Origin: UBA3937 sp050951585
GTDB taxonomy: Bacteria > Bacillota > Peptococcia > DRI-13 > DTU073
Direction of reading: 5' to 3'
DNA: 64,000 nucleotides
Assembly: GCA_050951585.1 (NCBI GenBank)
Contig: JBMNJI010000007.1
Span: 124,001 to 188,000 of the forward strand
The position numbers and the translations under genes are program-made. The notes under the pieces are model-generated. The model saw only the letters and a list, made by a program, of their open reading frames with translations, had not been told where the DNA came from and did no database searches. Positions 7,262 through 16,682 of the stretch are shown here, one piece after another; the stretch's first letter is position 1, and every line of letters begins with the position of its first letter.

Positions 7262-7801
7262 CTATTTCCAATACTTCCATCTACTAATGGGCCAATAAGT
7301 AACCCAGGCTTTCCCCTTGACAGCGGAGATATCAGCAAATCCCCATTCGTGGGAATCATAGGAGCGATTACGGTTATCCCCCAGCATAAACATTTTCCCT
7401 TCGGGAACCACCAGCTTAGGAAATTCATACTGAATCGGCTCGGCGATATAAGGTTCATCCAGCGGTTCATTATTTACATAAAGTTTACCATCTTTCATTT
7501 CAAGGGTATCCCCGGGCAGACCGACCACCCGCTTAATCAGTTCATCCTCCAGATTAGAAGCCGGAGGTGGCGCAAAAACAACGACATCTCCTCTTTCCAA
7601 CCCTTGAAAACGATGGGTAATCTTCTCCACAAAGAGCCGATCACCGATCTGAATTGTTGGTACCATTGAAGCTGTAGGCACTATTCTGCTGTCAAGTAGA
7701 AACATCCGGATAATCACCACGATGACAATGGCGATTAAGATGGTAAGGAGCCATTCCTTTATTTCCTGCTTCACATTTGCCAAAACTACACCACATCCCA
7801 A
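7262..7801 (-). CDS. lepB: Signal peptidase I
   Basis: A 179-residue type I signal peptidase (S26, Gram-positive SipS type) that cuts signal peptides from exported proteins. It has one N-terminal membrane helix (about 17-36), the catalytic Ser45 in PTASMVPT, the catalytic Lys90 in IKRVVGLPGD, and the GDNR...SYDSHEWG box near residue 142. The frame opens with TTG at 7801. A GTG at 7774 (giving MKQEIKEWLL) is a plausible alternative, and neither has a strong ribosome binding site. Confidence 0.93.
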   Translation of the reverse strand: MGCGVVLANVKQEIKEWLLTILIAIVIVVIIRMFLLDSRIVPTASMVPTIQIGDRLFVEKITHRFQGLERGDVVVFAPPPASNLEDELIKRVVGLPGDTLEMKDGKLYVNNEPLDEPYIAEPIQYEFPKLVVPEGKMFMLGDNRNRSYDSHEWGFADISAVKGKAWVTYWPISRWKYWK

Positions 7802-7868
7802 CCTAAATTATTTTCTTTCTTAAACCTTCCTTCTTCCTTTATCAGTATAGCGGATTATTCTAAAAAAG

Positions 7869-8687
7869 TTAAGACTTGTGACTCAAATACGATAAATCAG
7901 CCATCTGCAAATCGTACCTGCGAGCCAAGGCCACACCTTCCTGCCAGCCTTCCCCCAATTGATCCGGTTGGTGCGCATCGGTATTCAGCACTACCTGAAT
8001 GTCATAATGAGCGGCTAATTCCCAGAAGCGTTCCAAAGGAAAACGATAGCGCAGCTCTTGCCGGGTCTGGATTTTGTCTTTATGAAAGCCGCTGCAATTA
8101 ATCTCGAGCGGAACGTGATAAGCCTCCGCCGCTTCAAGAATATAGCGGGAACAGGCTATCGCCTCTTTATCCCAGAGCTCATAAAAGCCGCCAAAAACGT
8201 CCGGGTGAGCCACAAAAGCAAAAAGACCCGACTCAATCCCCTTAACCACTTCCTGTGTATAAGCCTTGAGCTCCTTATAACCGCGCATGCCCTTCCAATG
8301 ATAGACTAATTCTCCCTCGCAGTAGAAAAGATGTTGCCCTAAAATCAGGTAATCAAAGTTCCACCTTGTTAGTAACTCCTCCCGGTAATAACTGAGATAT
8401 CTGTCTTCATATTCACATTCCAACCCTTTGAGAATTACTAATTGGGGGAATTTTTGCTGAGCCGCTTCAATCGCCTGCACATAACCAGGCAGTTCCTCCA
8501 TCTCCATTCTTACTTCCTGAACCCACTCGTCAGGAAACGGAATATGATCTGATACTCCCAGTACCTCAAACCCATGTTGTGCGGCAAAGGAGGCATAATC
8601 CTCCACATCTCCTTGCGCATGTTTACAGCGAAAAGTGTGCGTATGATAATCCTGCAACTGTTTCTTCGTCATTTGCGTCCCTGTCAT
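7869..8687 (-). CDS. PHP-domain phosphatase, histidinol-phosphatase (HisK) type
   Basis: A 272-residue PHP metal-dependent phosphoesterase. It shows DYHTHTFRCKHA near residue 14, GVSDHIPFP near 43, a central LGQHLFY, HPDVFGG near 162 and a C-terminal NTDAHQPDQLG near 235, all PHP metal ligands. This pattern fits the histidinol-phosphatase of B. subtilis type, but no other his genes are in the window, so another phosphate ester is possible. A second ATG at 8672 has AGGGA five bases upstream and could be the real start. Confidence 0.82.
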   Translation of the reverse strand: MTGTQMTKKQLQDYHTHTFRCKHAQGDVEDYASFAAQHGFEVLGVSDHIPFPDEWVQEVRMEMEELPGYVQAIEAAQQKFPQLVILKGLECEYEDRYLSYYREELLTRWNFDYLILGQHLFYCEGELVYHWKGMRGYKELKAYTQEVVKGIESGLFAFVAHPDVFGGFYELWDKEAIACSRYILEAAEAYHVPLEINCSGFHKDKIQTRQELRYRFPLERFWELAAHYDIQVVLNTDAHQPDQLGEGWQEGVALARRYDLQMADLSYLSHKS

Positions 8688-8748
8688 TTTGTCTCTAAAT
8701 CTCCTGTCTTTTTTTATGCTTTTTTCTTCAGCTTTACCGAGCTAAGCT

Positions 8749-11523
8749 TTACCGAACAGCTTCATCGATTTGCCCGATTACTTTTTCTATTTCCTCTTGT
8801 GCCTGGCCAAATCCCGCCCAATCACCTTCCTGCATTTTTTTGTTCGCCTCATTTTCTAACTGGACTAAGCGCTTGACCAGGGTACGGATTCTCTCTTCAT
8901 CAATTTTTCCGGCTCCAATGTCTGCCTCGTCCCCTGTCCCTCCGGTCTGATCATTTTCCTCGCCAAGCCCGGGTCCCTTATCCTTTGTCCCGCCGCCAGC
9001 CCCGAACAGCTTCTCAATGGCCTGAGCCAGCGTATCCTCCATCACGATGGTGTCTTTATAGAAAACAAAAACCTTCTTCAACTGCGGGTATTTGGTCTGT
9101 TCGGCCTCGATATACAACGGCTCCACATACAAAAGAGAACCGGCGATGGGATAAACCAGCAGATTACCCCGCAACACCTTACTGCCTCCCCGCTCCCACA
9201 AAGATAACTGGGCGGAGATTTCCGGATCCTGATCAATCTGGGATTCTACCTGCGCCGTGCCCGGCACCTGAATCCCTTTGGGGAAATTATATAAGAGCAG
9301 TTTGCCATAATTCTCCCCGTCAGAACGGGCGGCCAACCAGGAAACCATATTTTTCTTGGTGGCGGGAGTAAAGTTGCGCATCAGCACAAATTCCTCTTTT
9401 TCCTCCTCCGGCAAACGAATAATACTGTAATACGCCTCCTGGGACTGTGCCTTACCCCAATAGACCTCTTCGCCTAAAGCCCATCTGTCTTCCCGGGTAA
9501 AGAAGACCGTCGGATTAGTCATGTGATAATCTTTCAGGATGAGCGATTGGACATTGAAAAGATCCTCCGGATACCTGATATGCTGTCTTAAATCTGGCGG
9601 CATTTCCTCTTTGCTCTTGAAAAGACCGGGATAAATCTTACTAAACACACGAATCAGCGGGTCTTCCTCATCAAAGAGGTAAAAATCGATTGTCCCGGAA
9701 TAAGCATCAACCACAATCTTAACACTGTTGCGGATATAATTAAAGCCACTCTTTTTATCTACCACCTGCGAATACGGATATTTATCCGTTACCGTATAAG
9801 CATCTAGCAAATAAAATAATCTACCTTCTTCACTCATCACCAGATACGGATCCTGGTCAAAATAGAGAAACGGAGCAATGCGGTGCGCCCGGTCCATAAT
9901 ATTGCGTGTTTCTAAATATAGACTCTCCGACGTAATGTAATCGGATAATAAATATCGGAACTGAAAATCCCGCAGAGCCAGGAGTACTTTATTGACAGGC
10001 GTCATGGGAATGCCCAATTTTCCCTGGTATAAATATTCCTGGTTATCGTTCCCCATGGGATAGTCATATTCTTTCAAACCGGTCTTGACAATCACATTAT
10101 CCTTGGTGGCCTCGCCAAAATAAACCCGCGGTTCCTGCACCTCGCCAACCTCGGAACGCGGCGGGATGTTTTTAATCAAATACTGTGGCAGCCCGGTTTT
10201 ATCGACCGTATTGGCCTGACTCATCACTAGTCCAAAACCATGCGTATATTTCAACATTAATTGATTAAAATTCCCCATGTTTTCCGCCAGGGCGCCTTTA
10301 TTCAGCTCGCGCGCGGACAAAAAGACCTGCGTTGGTTTACCATTAATGAGATACCGGTCCACATCCACATCCTTAAACTGATAATAATAACGGTTTTCCT
10401 GTTGCTGCCCGTAGATGCTTAGGGTCGCCCGATGATCCAAAAGCCGGATATTCTCAATAATATCGCGGTTGTTCTTGATATCTTGAGCCGTAATTTCTCC
10501 GACCGGATACTCCTTCTCCGTAAGATTATCCAGCCCGTAGGCCTGACGGGTATACTTAATATTGTGCTCTACATAAGGCAGTTCCTTGGTAATTTCATCA
10601 GGATCCACCACAATTTTTTGATAGAATTCCGGGAAAAATCCCGTCAGCACTGCGGCAACAAGAAAATAAAGCACCACGGAAAGAAACGCTCTTTTCATGT
10701 GTTTGCGCAGGGAGAAGAAAACAAAAATACCCACAACCAGGGAGAGGATGAGCATAAGGTGAGCGGCCGGAAGCCTTGCTTCAATGTCCGCTGCCCCTGC
10801 CCCAATCACGGCGCCTTCCTGGGAATACATTAAGCCGTAAGCGGTAAGCTTATACTGGATTGCCTGCCAGGCAATAAAAAGGCCCGATAACAAGCCGACA
10901 TGCCGAAAAGCACGTTTTTCCTCTCCTGTAAAAACCCTGCCCACAAACTGCCAGGAAGAAGACTCAAAACCGCCCAGCAATAATACTAAATATAAAAAGA
11001 TGGCCACGACAATATTCAGCACTAATAACATATTACCCAGCCGGTAAACCAGCCAGAAAATCGGCAACTGAAAAACATAAAAACTAATATCCAGCTTAAA
11101 CTGCGGATCGGTGATGCCAAAAGGCTCAGCATGAAGATACTGCAAAATCTGCATCCATAACTGACTGCTGCCCATCGCGGTCAGCAGACCTACGAAAAAA
11201 GCCGGAATTAACAGATACCAAACACGAAGCGGTTTGCGCGCGATTTTAAAACAAAGGAAGGCATTAAGAATAGTAAGCAGAAAGCCGAGCAAAAAAAGCC
11301 CCAACGACACAAAGACCTTGCCGGTAAAGGTACGCCAAAAAACCGCATCATATCCTAAGACGCTAAACCAGGTCCAGTCAAGCTTAAATGTGATGAAAAA
11401 GCGAAAGAACAAATAAAGAAAAACGATTAGTCCGAAAAGAACCCACTTGCGGTAAGCCGGATTAAAGAACGGCCTTTTCTTGTATTGGTCTTTTCCCGGT
11501 GGATAATCATAAACCTCAGCCAA
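8749..11523 (-). CDS. UPF0182 family large membrane protein
   Basis: A 924-residue protein of the UPF0182 family (PF03699). The N-terminal third has about seven membrane helices and the remaining two thirds form a large extracytoplasmic domain, with family-typical blocks such as FFPEFYQKIVVDPDE near residue 300 and GNLLVYPIAGSLLYVEP near 787. The C-terminus (about 835-924) is a charged coiled-coil tail with a Gly-rich linker. Function is unknown across the family. The length is normal. The start lies before MAEVYDYPPG with AGGTGAC upstream. Confidence 0.93.
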   Translation of the reverse strand: MAEVYDYPPGKDQYKKRPFFNPAYRKWVLFGLIVFLYLFFRFFITFKLDWTWFSVLGYDAVFWRTFTGKVFVSLGLFLLGFLLTILNAFLCFKIARKPLRVWYLLIPAFFVGLLTAMGSSQLWMQILQYLHAEPFGITDPQFKLDISFYVFQLPIFWLVYRLGNMLLVLNIVVAIFLYLVLLLGGFESSSWQFVGRVFTGEEKRAFRHVGLLSGLFIAWQAIQYKLTAYGLMYSQEGAVIGAGAADIEARLPAAHLMLILSLVVGIFVFFSLRKHMKRAFLSVVLYFLVAAVLTGFFPEFYQKIVVDPDEITKELPYVEHNIKYTRQAYGLDNLTEKEYPVGEITAQDIKNNRDIIENIRLLDHRATLSIYGQQQENRYYYQFKDVDVDRYLINGKPTQVFLSARELNKGALAENMGNFNQLMLKYTHGFGLVMSQANTVDKTGLPQYLIKNIPPRSEVGEVQEPRVYFGEATKDNVIVKTGLKEYDYPMGNDNQEYLYQGKLGIPMTPVNKVLLALRDFQFRYLLSDYITSESLYLETRNIMDRAHRIAPFLYFDQDPYLVMSEEGRLFYLLDAYTVTDKYPYSQVVDKKSGFNYIRNSVKIVVDAYSGTIDFYLFDEEDPLIRVFSKIYPGLFKSKEEMPPDLRQHIRYPEDLFNVQSLILKDYHMTNPTVFFTREDRWALGEEVYWGKAQSQEAYYSIIRLPEEEKEEFVLMRNFTPATKKNMVSWLAARSDGENYGKLLLYNFPKGIQVPGTAQVESQIDQDPEISAQLSLWERGGSKVLRGNLLVYPIAGSLLYVEPLYIEAEQTKYPQLKKVFVFYKDTIVMEDTLAQAIEKLFGAGGGTKDKGPGLGEENDQTGGTGDEADIGAGKIDEERIRTLVKRLVQLENEANKKMQEGDWAGFGQAQEEIEKVIGQIDEAVR

Positions 11524-11645
11524 GTAAAGTCACCTCCAACAAAAATATCTCCAGCACTCATTTTATGTTTAATTTTAACCGCCTATAAGTTAAAACCGCC
11601 TTCCTCCGGCGGTAAAACTCTCATCCTGCAACCTGCAAATAGATG

Positions 11646-11996
11646 CTATTGACCTTGCTGATTTAATTTTTCGAGCTCTTCATCTATTTCTCTTTCTGTC
11701 ATACCGTCTTTCTTTAAGTTGTAGACAATGGCTTCACGCCAAAACGCCATTTTCTCCTGGATCTTTTTGTACTTTTTCATTTCCGGCCCTTTTCTCCTGG
11801 CGCGAGCGAGACTGTTACTCTCAACGATCGCCACCACAAATTTACCCTTGATTTTTTCCTCCCTGCTCATTTGCTCATAATTGCTGTTCAAATAATTCAG
11901 CACCTTACGATAATACTCCTCGAATTCCTGGAAAGGAATTTCCGTATCCATCCCCAAGTATTCCTGCATTTTTGTGTACAATTCTTCCACTTTCAT
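11646..11996 (-). CDS. Small charged helical protein, unknown
   Basis: A 116-residue, highly charged helical protein (EEYYRKVLNYLNSNYEQMSREEKIKGKFV, basic middle, ending ITEREIDEELEKL-like). No family recognised. The start at 11996 is chosen because GAGGGAGTG sits directly upstream. The frame extends to an ATG at 12020 (eight more codons) with no ribosome binding site. It lies between the helicase region and UPF0182 on the same strand. Confidence 0.6.
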   Translation of the reverse strand: MKVEELYTKMQEYLGMDTEIPFQEFEEYYRKVLNYLNSNYEQMSREEKIKGKFVVAIVESNSLARARRKGPEMKKYKKIQEKMAFWREAIVYNLKKDGMTEREIDEELEKLNQQGQ

Positions 11997-12023
11997 CACT
12001 CCCTCAATAATACTTGCCATACA

Positions 12024-12209
12024 CTATCTTAACACACACTTCTTCCCTAAGCACCGGTGTTTTTTCATGTCCTGTTCTTTTTTCGCGGACCGCTGCTTTG
12101 GTCTGCGGCGCAAGCGTCTTTCCACTAACCACCGGGCATGCTCCATTTTTCCGGAAAGAGACGGGAAGCGCTGCCGGATCTTGGCTAATATCCGTTTAGC
12201 CCTTTCATT
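12024..12209 (-). other. 61-codon open frame directly after, and in frame with, the helicase stop
   Basis: After the TGA of the DEAD-box gene (12210-12212) the same frame stays open for 61 codons to a TAG. The predicted peptide is strongly basic (WLVERRLRRRPKQRSAKK). It looks like the Arg/Lys-rich tails that many DEAD-box proteins carry. It could be a tail cut off by a nonsense mutation, a readthrough extension, or chance. An internal ATG at 12146 would give a 40-residue peptide, but no ribosome binding site supports it. Confidence 0.3.
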
Positions 12210-13367
12210 TCATATTTTCTTTTTGCGGTAACGGACCGGAAAAATCCGCTTTTCATCCACACCCATTTCCTCCAGGGTTATTTTCAAATCCCGTCCTATT
12301 TTATAAAAATTAAATTTCTGCTGTTCGGAAACCAGCGTCACCGCAGTCCCTTCCTTTCCCGCCCGTCCGGTGCGCCCGACACGGTGGAGATATTGCTTGG
12401 TATCCCGCGGCAAATCATAATTAAAAATATAATCAATATCCGCCACATCCATCCCGCGAGCCAGCAGATCCGTAGTAACAAGCAAAGAAATCCGTCCCTC
12501 CCGAAAAGCAGAGAGCAGGTTTTTCCGCTTTTGTTCGCCCAAATCACTATGCAGGCCACCCGCCTCATACCCCTTATCCCTGAGGTATTGGGTCATGAAG
12601 GCCACTCCTTCGTTGCGCTCCATAAAGACCATCGCTTTCTGGGGCTGGTAGATCCTGAGCAATCTGTCGAGGACGGCAAGTTTTCTCGTTTTTTCGGCCC
12701 GGAAATATTGATGTTTAATCTGCGGCGGCACACTGCCGGCACTGTCAATCAAGATAAATTCAGGGGCCGGGGTAATGAGCTCAGCCACCTGGCTTACCAC
12801 ATGACGCGGCATAGTCGCTGAGAAAAAAAGAACCTGTCGCGACCGTAAGGTTTTTTTCATAATCTGCAAGACATCATCCATAAAACCGGCACTAAACATT
12901 TTATCTGTTTCATCGATGACGATTGTTTTGATCGTTTGCCCATTGATTTTTTTCTTCCCGAAAAGTTCCAGCACACGCCCTGGCGTTCCCACGGCAACCT
13001 TAGGCTTGTCCTTCAGCGACTGGACCTGTCGCTCCACGTTTGCTCCCCCGGTAAGGACAGCCACTCCCAGCTTTTCAGCTAAAGACTGGATTACCCTGGT
13101 CACCTGAAAGGCCAGTTCCCGGGAAGGAACCAACACCAGAATCTCTAAATCCTTCGTCGTATCGTTTAGCCCGGTCAAGAGCGGCAAGAGATAGGCCAGC
13201 GTTTTGCCTGACCCCGTAGGCGACTGGACCAGCAGGTTCTTTCCGGCCAGAATCAACGGTATTGCTTCCGCCTGGACCGCAGTCGGAGTCTTCAACCCCA
13301 GCGTTGTTAAGTTTTCGACAAGCTCGGAAGCAAGTCCCAGTTTTTGAAAGTCCTTTTCCATGATCAC
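12210..13367 (-). CDS. DEAD-box RNA helicase (DETD variant)
   Basis: A 385-residue ATP-dependent RNA helicase core. In order: Q-motif region LGLKTPTAVQ (about 23-32), Walker A SPTGSGKT (49-56), PSRELA, TPGR, motif II as DETD rather than DEAD, SAT, the motif V region ATDLLARGMDV and motif VI HRVGRTGR. The length fits the short YfmL-like helicases of Firmicutes, which act in ribosome assembly or RNA remodelling. The start is GTG at 13367 or ATG at 13361 behind AAAGGA. A basic in-frame stretch follows the stop codon (see 12024-12209). Confidence 0.93.
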   Translation of the reverse strand: MIMEKDFQKLGLASELVENLTTLGLKTPTAVQAEAIPLILAGKNLLVQSPTGSGKTLAYLLPLLTGLNDTTKDLEILVLVPSRELAFQVTRVIQSLAEKLGVAVLTGGANVERQVQSLKDKPKVAVGTPGRVLELFGKKKINGQTIKTIVIDETDKMFSAGFMDDVLQIMKKTLRSRQVLFFSATMPRHVVSQVAELITPAPEFILIDSAGSVPPQIKHQYFRAEKTRKLAVLDRLLRIYQPQKAMVFMERNEGVAFMTQYLRDKGYEAGGLHSDLGEQKRKNLLSAFREGRISLLVTTDLLARGMDVADIDYIFNYDLPRDTKQYLHRVGRTGRAGKEGTAVTLVSEQQKFNFYKIGRDLKITLEEMGVDEKRIFPVRYRKKKI

Positions 13368-13450
13368 GCTATTCCTTTGTTTCTTGATTATTTTTTTTCT
13401 TAATCTTTTTTACTGAATTTTTCCTGAACTTTTTGCCTTCACTATTGCCC

Positions 13451-14410
13451 TTAAATCGAAAGAATCCCTGCCAGGCGGTAATCATCCAGATTAATCGATT
13501 TAGACTGATTGATGGCCCAATCGATATCAAAACTCCGAATGAGCTCACCGTCAAGGGCCACCATCTTTTTCCTTTCGCCGCGCAGTAAGAGATTCACGGC
13601 TTCTGCCCCCATGCGGCTGGCCAACAGCCGGTCTTTTGCACTAGGCGTTCCGCCCCGTTGAATATAGCCCAAAATGGACAAACGGGTTTCCAAACCTGAT
13701 TTTTCATTGATTTCCTTCGTTAACTCCATCGCATCAGCGGCTCCTTCCGCCACAACAATAATGCTATGCTTCTTCCCTCTGCGGTTCCCGCGTTTAATGT
13801 TCTTTACTACTGCATCAATGTTTAAGGGAACTTCCGGGATAATAATCGATTCCGCTCCGCCGGCTAATCCGGCTTCTAAAGCAATAAAGCCCGATCTTCT
13901 CCCCATTACCTCAATGACAAAAATCCGCTCATGGGAAGTGGCCGTATCTCTAATCTTGTTAATCGAATCAACAACCGTGTTTACTACTGTGTCATAGCCG
14001 ATGGTGGCGGCAGTACACGGAATGTCATTGTCGATCGTACCGGGAATACAAATAGTAGGCATCCCTAGTTTATCCAGCTCCAGAGCACCCCGGAAAGTCC
14101 CGTCACCGCCAATGGCCACCAACCCCTCAACTTCTTCTTCCCGCAAATGCTCCAGCGCTTTTTGTCGCCCTGCCGGAGTAAGAAAATCATCACAACGTGC
14201 TGTCAGCAGTACTGTCCCGCCCCGCTGAATAATGTCAGCGACCGAACCGAGCGACATTTTAATAAAATCCTTTTCAATTAAGCCTGTATATCCTCTGCGC
14301 ACACCCAAAACTTCCAGATCTAAATATATCGCCGTGCGAACAACTGCCCGTATCGCAGCATTCATCCCCGGGGCATCACCACCGCTGGTCAATAAAGCAA
14401 TCTTTTTCAT
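13451..14410 (-). CDS. pfkA: ATP-dependent 6-phosphofructokinase
   Basis: A 319-residue PFK that phosphorylates fructose-6-phosphate in glycolysis. It has LLTSGGDAPGMNAAIR at the N-terminus, GGDG at 101-104 (Gly at 104 marks the ATP-dependent rather than the PPi type), the catalytic TIDND at 125-129 with Asp127 as base, and MGRRSGFIALEAG. The start at 14410 is chosen because GGGAGG is upstream and the product then has the normal length. An in-frame extension to 14518 is not family-like. Confidence 0.95.
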   Translation of the reverse strand: MKKIALLTSGGDAPGMNAAIRAVVRTAIYLDLEVLGVRRGYTGLIEKDFIKMSLGSVADIIQRGGTVLLTARCDDFLTPAGRQKALEHLREEEVEGLVAIGGDGTFRGALELDKLGMPTICIPGTIDNDIPCTAATIGYDTVVNTVVDSINKIRDTATSHERIFVIEVMGRRSGFIALEAGLAGGAESIIIPEVPLNIDAVVKNIKRGNRRGKKHSIIVVAEGAADAMELTKEINEKSGLETRLSILGYIQRGGTPSAKDRLLASRMGAEAVNLLLRGERKKMVALDGELIRSFDIDWAINQSKSINLDDYRLAGILSI

Positions 14411-14572
14411 CTGCTGATTCCTCCCAACCTTTTTCCTCTCCGGATATCTCACGGGTGACATGGATAACCGATGCCATCTAACAGGGCCTTTTTTAACAGA
14501 GCCCTTGCCTACATCCATCTGTGCCTTGGATAACGGATGGCTTATCTCTTAGCGTATTCTTTTCCGCCGGGA

Positions 14573-16108
14573 TTAATTCGTCCCGCCTTCCCCGCCGAAC
14601 AGCGCCAGCATTTCAGCCTGCCGCCCACAGGAGAGCTTGCCTTCCGGACACTTGCCCATGACATAACAACTCGGTCCAAAGCGGCGGAATAACGCCGGAG
14701 AAATCGCCCGTAACTGGCCTAACATCTCCCTCGCGATGGCGCGAATTTCCCATTGGGCCCTGGTACAGGTGCGTAAACGGAGAAAATGGAAAAGTTCCCG
14801 TCCGTTCATGGTCGTAACCACATCCACCAGATTACCGCTTAAGTAAAAATACACCAAATCCTCCGCGAGCACTCTGGCCTCCCTGAACTTATTAAACACC
14901 TTATGATGCTCTTCAAGAATAGCACGATATCTGGCCAGTAAGGACGGGTTTTCCCGAATCGAGGCGGGCAAAACAAATCCCTTGCTCAAGCCGAATTCCG
15001 TAAAAGAGGGCACATTAACCGATTGCATGCGGTGACGCACCAGATGCGTGAGTCCCGCTAAAGTTATATTATTAATTCTAAAGGTAAAAGAGACCTGTTC
15101 TAATTCGCGCTTCCGATTATCTTCACAGATAATGGCCAGGATCTTCTGCCGCAATTCGTCATGCTCTTCCACGGCTTTTTGCGCCGCGGTGCTTTCAAAG
15201 AGCCCGTATTTAATTAATGCAGCGGCAGTAACGATTTTTTCCGGGTTCTGCGGAGAGTATAAGAGCTCGCAATAGGGCTCCGCCCAATACAAGGACCCGG
15301 GAGCCAGATCAGCAGCAGTCGGGTTCCCGGCAAGAGCCGCCGCCTCACTTGCTTCCCCGGCGGCCAAATCGTCTCGCTTATTTAAAGCAAGATTACCAAA
15401 GCCGTCAACCGTTTGCCGGAGAACTTCACGTATCCGTTGCTCCTTATCGTCGCGGCCTTCCGGTAAAATGGTTTCAAAAATGGCCGGTGCAATTTGACGG
15501 GCCTGTCCCCAGAGTGATTGCCCGATCTGCTGCAACTCAGGATATTTACTCCCCCTGCCCCATAAAGCAGCAAAAATGATGTGGTGCAATTCCCGGGCAT
15601 TCACGGTGCAATAAAAGTTACTGCGATAACAATACGGCAAAAGGAACCGGGCATCTTCCCGGGGAATTCCGTTTGCCTCAAAATACTCATATTCAGAAAA
15701 TAGTTTTTTGATGTGCGTATTGTATAAATTATGGATTTTCTGCCGTACTGACTCTCCGGCCGCTTCCGCGAATCTGAATACAGGTTGATAATAACCCATT
15801 TGACTGAAATCCACATAACGCCTTGACTTAACCGTAAAAGACGCCAGCCTGAATTCAATCACAAACTGTTCCACAAAAGCCGACACATTCTCAAAAGCCA
15901 GCGTAAAACAAGCATGCTCAATCGTTGTAGTATGACCTAAGCGCAAAACATTTTTGATTAACTTCTGCGCTTTTTCTAAATCCTGATTGTTTCCGTAAAT
16001 CTCCAGGGCCGTCCCTTTGGTCGTCGAAATACCGGCGGCTGAAGCCGACAGTCTTTCCGGCTCCGGAGTAAAAGCAATAATTCGTACCAATGAAGAAGCT
16101 TGTTCCAT
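14573..16108 (-). CDS. thyX: Double-domain ThyX-type (FAD-dependent) thymidylate synthase
   Basis: A 511-residue protein, about twice the usual ThyX length, made of two ThyX-like halves. The first (about 1-215) has LGHTTTIEHACFTL and then EFRLASFTVKSRRY (85-98), where the canonical RHR is replaced by EFR but the SxRY end is kept. The second (about 285-490) has LVRHRMQSVNVPSF (357-369), keeping RHR but losing the final SxRY. ThyX makes dTMP from dUMP using FAD and methylene-tetrahydrofolate. Long versions of this kind occur in Clostridia. Whether it is catalytically active cannot be settled from sequence. AGAGGT precedes the ATG. Confidence 0.8.
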   Translation of the reverse strand: MEQASSLVRIIAFTPEPERLSASAAGISTTKGTALEIYGNNQDLEKAQKLIKNVLRLGHTTTIEHACFTLAFENVSAFVEQFVIEFRLASFTVKSRRYVDFSQMGYYQPVFRFAEAAGESVRQKIHNLYNTHIKKLFSEYEYFEANGIPREDARFLLPYCYRSNFYCTVNARELHHIIFAALWGRGSKYPELQQIGQSLWGQARQIAPAIFETILPEGRDDKEQRIREVLRQTVDGFGNLALNKRDDLAAGEASEAAALAGNPTAADLAPGSLYWAEPYCELLYSPQNPEKIVTAAALIKYGLFESTAAQKAVEEHDELRQKILAIICEDNRKRELEQVSFTFRINNITLAGLTHLVRHRMQSVNVPSFTEFGLSKGFVLPASIRENPSLLARYRAILEEHHKVFNKFREARVLAEDLVYFYLSGNLVDVVTTMNGRELFHFLRLRTCTRAQWEIRAIAREMLGQLRAISPALFRRFGPSCYVMGKCPEGKLSCGRQAEMLALFGGEGGTN

Positions 16109-16184
16109 ATAACAACCTCTTTTCGTCCATCATTTACGTTTAGGAAAATTAATACTATCGTTGTTATTTTAACATATTTCTTTC

Positions 16185-16646
16185 CTACTTTTTAAGCTCA
16201 ATGATATATTTGTGGACCAGCGACAACTCCATTTCCTTCGGAAAACTAAAAACCACATACTGGGCATCATCCTTGGCTAAATTGACGGAGACCGTTGCTC
16301 TCCCGATTTCCTCCCCCTTTTCATCTAAAGCTTTCGCCAGGAGATTGCCCTGAAAATTGTTGCCGGAAATAAAATACACCGAAAGGTTCTTGCGATCGTC
16401 TTTCTTTCCTTCCACCTTGGTGCTTGTTATGGTCAATCCTTGGTCCGACATTTCTTGGGTCAACTCAACTTCAACATTTATCTCTTTTTTTATTCCTTTC
16501 CCTACGCCGGAAAAAAAGTTGCTCACTGTTTCGCCAATCTTGGTGCCGATGTTTTTTACTTGCTCTCCCTCGATGTTTTCACAGCCCGTCAAAAAAACAG
16601 TGCAGGTAAGTACAAAAACGAGCCCCCAAACTAATTTTTTCATCAT
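16185..16646 (-). CDS. Putative lipoprotein
   Basis: A 153-residue lipoprotein: signal helix (LVWGLVFVLTCTVF) with lipobox LTGC at about residue 22, then a small beta-rich extracytoplasmic domain (LTITSTKVEGKKDD, later GRATVSVNLAKDDAQYVVF). The domain looks like an FxLYD/Ig-type fold, but I cannot name the family. The start is the second-choice ATG at 16646 because AAGGAGGGG lies just upstream. The open frame reaches 16676. Confidence 0.7.
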   Translation of the reverse strand: MMKKLVWGLVFVLTCTVFLTGCENIEGEQVKNIGTKIGETVSNFFSGVGKGIKKEINVEVELTQEMSDQGLTITSTKVEGKKDDRKNLSVYFISGNNFQGNLLAKALDEKGEEIGRATVSVNLAKDDAQYVVFSFPKEMELSLVHKYIIELKK

Positions 16647-16682
16647 AACCCCTCCTTTTCCCCAAAACCCAATCATTCATTC

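Noticed and set aside
14411..14518. 36-residue N-terminal extension of phosphofructokinase
   Set aside because: A strong GGGAGG precedes the downstream ATG that gives the standard family length; the extension is unlike PFK.
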